A stretch of 43,356 nucleotides of DNA, from positions 1-43,356 of the forward strand of contig NZ_VJOO01000024.1 in assembly GCF_007556755.1 (NCBI RefSeq), given 5' to 3'. The translations under genes and the position numbers were made by a program. Source of the stretch: Tepidimonas fonticaldi (GTDB taxonomy: Bacteria; Pseudomonadota; Gammaproteobacteria; Burkholderiales; Burkholderiaceae_C). A model generated the notes under the pieces. That model saw nothing but the letters and a program-made list of their open reading frames with translations, was not told the DNA's origin and did no database searches. This document shows positions 42,737-43,356 of the stretch, in pieces. Within the stretch, counting starts at the first letter, position 1; the number at the start of each line of letters is the position of its first letter.

Positions 42737-42785
42737 TTCTTGCCGCACGCGCCTCGTCAGATAGGCGACGTCAGGGCGACTCAAT

Positions 42786-43085
42786 ATGACAAGTAAACAT
42801 TTCCCGATCATTCCAGTCATACTCTCTGGCGGTGCCGGTACCCGCTTGTGGCCCGTGTCGCGCGCAGGGCATCCCAAACCCTTCATGAAGCTCGCCGATG
42901 GCGAAAGCCTGCTACTGAAAACCTACCGCCGCGCGTTATCAGTCGTCGATGCTTTGAGCGTCGGCCAAGGCGAACTGCTCACCGTCACCAACCGTGACTA
43001 CTATTTCATGAGCAAAGACGAGCTGGCGCGCGTAAGTCTGGGTAAGCACGTCGTCGCTAAGTGTCGTGTCCCGGCTGATTGGTAA
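42786..43085 (+). pseudogene. manC: Mannose-1-phosphate guanylyltransferase interrupted by IS481-family element
   Basis: The first 90 or so residues are a clear ManC/AlgA start: PVILSGGAGTRLWPVSR (nucleotide signature), PKPFMKLADGESLLLKTY, and VTNRDYYFMSKDEL. The complete enzyme is about 470 residues. The homologous part stops near 43060, where an insertion sequence begins; the last nine residues (KCRVPADW and before) and the stop are read from the element's end. The rest of manC may lie beyond the element, outside the window. It would have supplied GDP-mannose for glycan synthesis. Confidence 0.85.
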
Positions 43086-43356
43086 CACGTCTGTTGAACA
43101 GTTCGGGGTGTGATCGCTGCCATTGTTTCATGGCCTGGATGGGGCTGACATGCCCCAAGGCTTTCTGTGGCAGTTGGTGATTGTACAGCCAGACATACCG
43201 CAGGATGGTGGCCTCAAGTTCTTCGCCGCAATGGAAGTGATGGGTGCGCAGGATGTCGGCGATGCGCCCGTTGAAGCGTTCAACCATGCCGTTGGTCTGC
43301 GGGTGTTTTGGGCGGGTCAGGCGATGCTCAATGCCTAGCTCCTCGCAGAGCTGATC
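43057..43356 (-). CDS. IS481-family transposase, C-terminal part
   Basis: The visible 99 residues are the end of a DDE integrase-core transposase: an open frame enters from the window edge (DQLCEELGIEHRLTRPKHPQ), continues with TNGMVERFNGRIADIL, which holds the catalytic glutamate, then YVWLYNHQLPQKALGHVSP, typical of IS481. The start is outside the window. The stop codon TAG (43059-43057) lies just outside the proposed element end, so it seems to be supplied by the target DNA (plus-strand CTAA). The gene points away from the glycan cluster. Confidence 0.85.
   Translation of the reverse strand, partial: DQLCEELGIEHRLTRPKHPQTNGMVERFNGRIADILRTHHFHCGEELEATILRYVWLYNHQLPQKALGHVSPIQAMKQWQRSHPELFNRRVTNQPGHDT
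43062..43356 (-). mobile_element. IS481-family insertion sequence, 3' part, running off the window
   Basis: The element end is placed at TGTCGTGTCCCGGC (43062 onward), an IS481-like terminal repeat beginning with TGT. The transposase is encoded on the minus strand and extends beyond 43356. The other end is not in the window, so repeat pairing and target duplication cannot be checked here. Confidence 0.75.

Noticed and set aside
1-43356. CRISPR arrays, tRNA or rRNA genes, prophage or toxin-antitoxin genes
   Set aside because: No regularly spaced repeats, no cloverleaf-like segments and no matching protein motifs were seen; the space is filled by the genes listed.

Overview
The window is GC-rich, densely coding DNA. 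A type II secretion (T2SS) operon in the E-F-G-H-I-J-K-L-M-N-D order of the Xps type, dTDP-rhamnose genes and a polysaccharide ABC exporter suggest a betaproteobacterium, probably Burkholderiales. This is inferred from gene content only; no rRNA or tRNA was found. Nearly every base is in a gene. The longest non-coding stretches are about 190 bases (1-193), 178 bases (20530-20707), 150 bases (2580-2729) and 139 bases (4724-4862).

Left part (1-9771). A molybdopterin oxidoreductase gene converges on a small acyl-CoA-binding protein gene that has a palindromic operator in its promoter. Then come rfbB-rfbD, a pair of outer-membrane-type lipoproteins (the second FlgO-like) with their own promoter, rfbA-rfbC, and two glycosyltransferases (a GT4 of the DUF1972 type and a GT2 of rhamnosyltransferase type).

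Middle part (9788-23739). Starting 16 bases after the GT2 gene is a complete T2SS operon, gspE to gspD, ending in a secretin with a lipoprotein-like leader. An NTF2-like lipoprotein follows. Next is a monocistronic-looking cassette for an exported 288-residue protein of unknown family with its own promoter, a 5' hairpin and a perfect intrinsic terminator. Behind it lie a 371-residue exported protein and a SurA/EpsD-like prolyl isomerase, both partly richer in A+T.

Right part (23736-42377) is a glycan assembly region: a GT2-coiled coil-HAD fusion, a methyltransferase on the minus strand, a Wzm/Wzt exporter, an acyltransferase-fold protein with a degraded catalytic motif, a methyltransferase-coiled coil-GT2-GT2 giant, two tandem TPR-GT41 (bacterial O-GlcNAc-transferase type) proteins, a lytic transglycosylase, a WecA/MraY-type initiating transferase and an AT-richer TMTC-like membrane glycosyltransferase with C-terminal TPRs.

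The right edge (42374-43356) is debris: a truncated galE with a foreign tail, and a manC cut by an IS481-family element that runs off the window.

As a whole the genes could make a rhamnose-containing glycan (rfbBDAC, WecA-like, GT2/GT4), export it (Wzm/Wzt), and may also glycosylate proteins in the cytoplasm (GT41 pair) and at the periplasmic face (TMTC-like). The T2SS would carry exported proteins through the outer membrane. The most interesting possibility is that secretion and glycosylation form one system around the strongly punctuated 288-residue exported protein; that link is inference from gene order.
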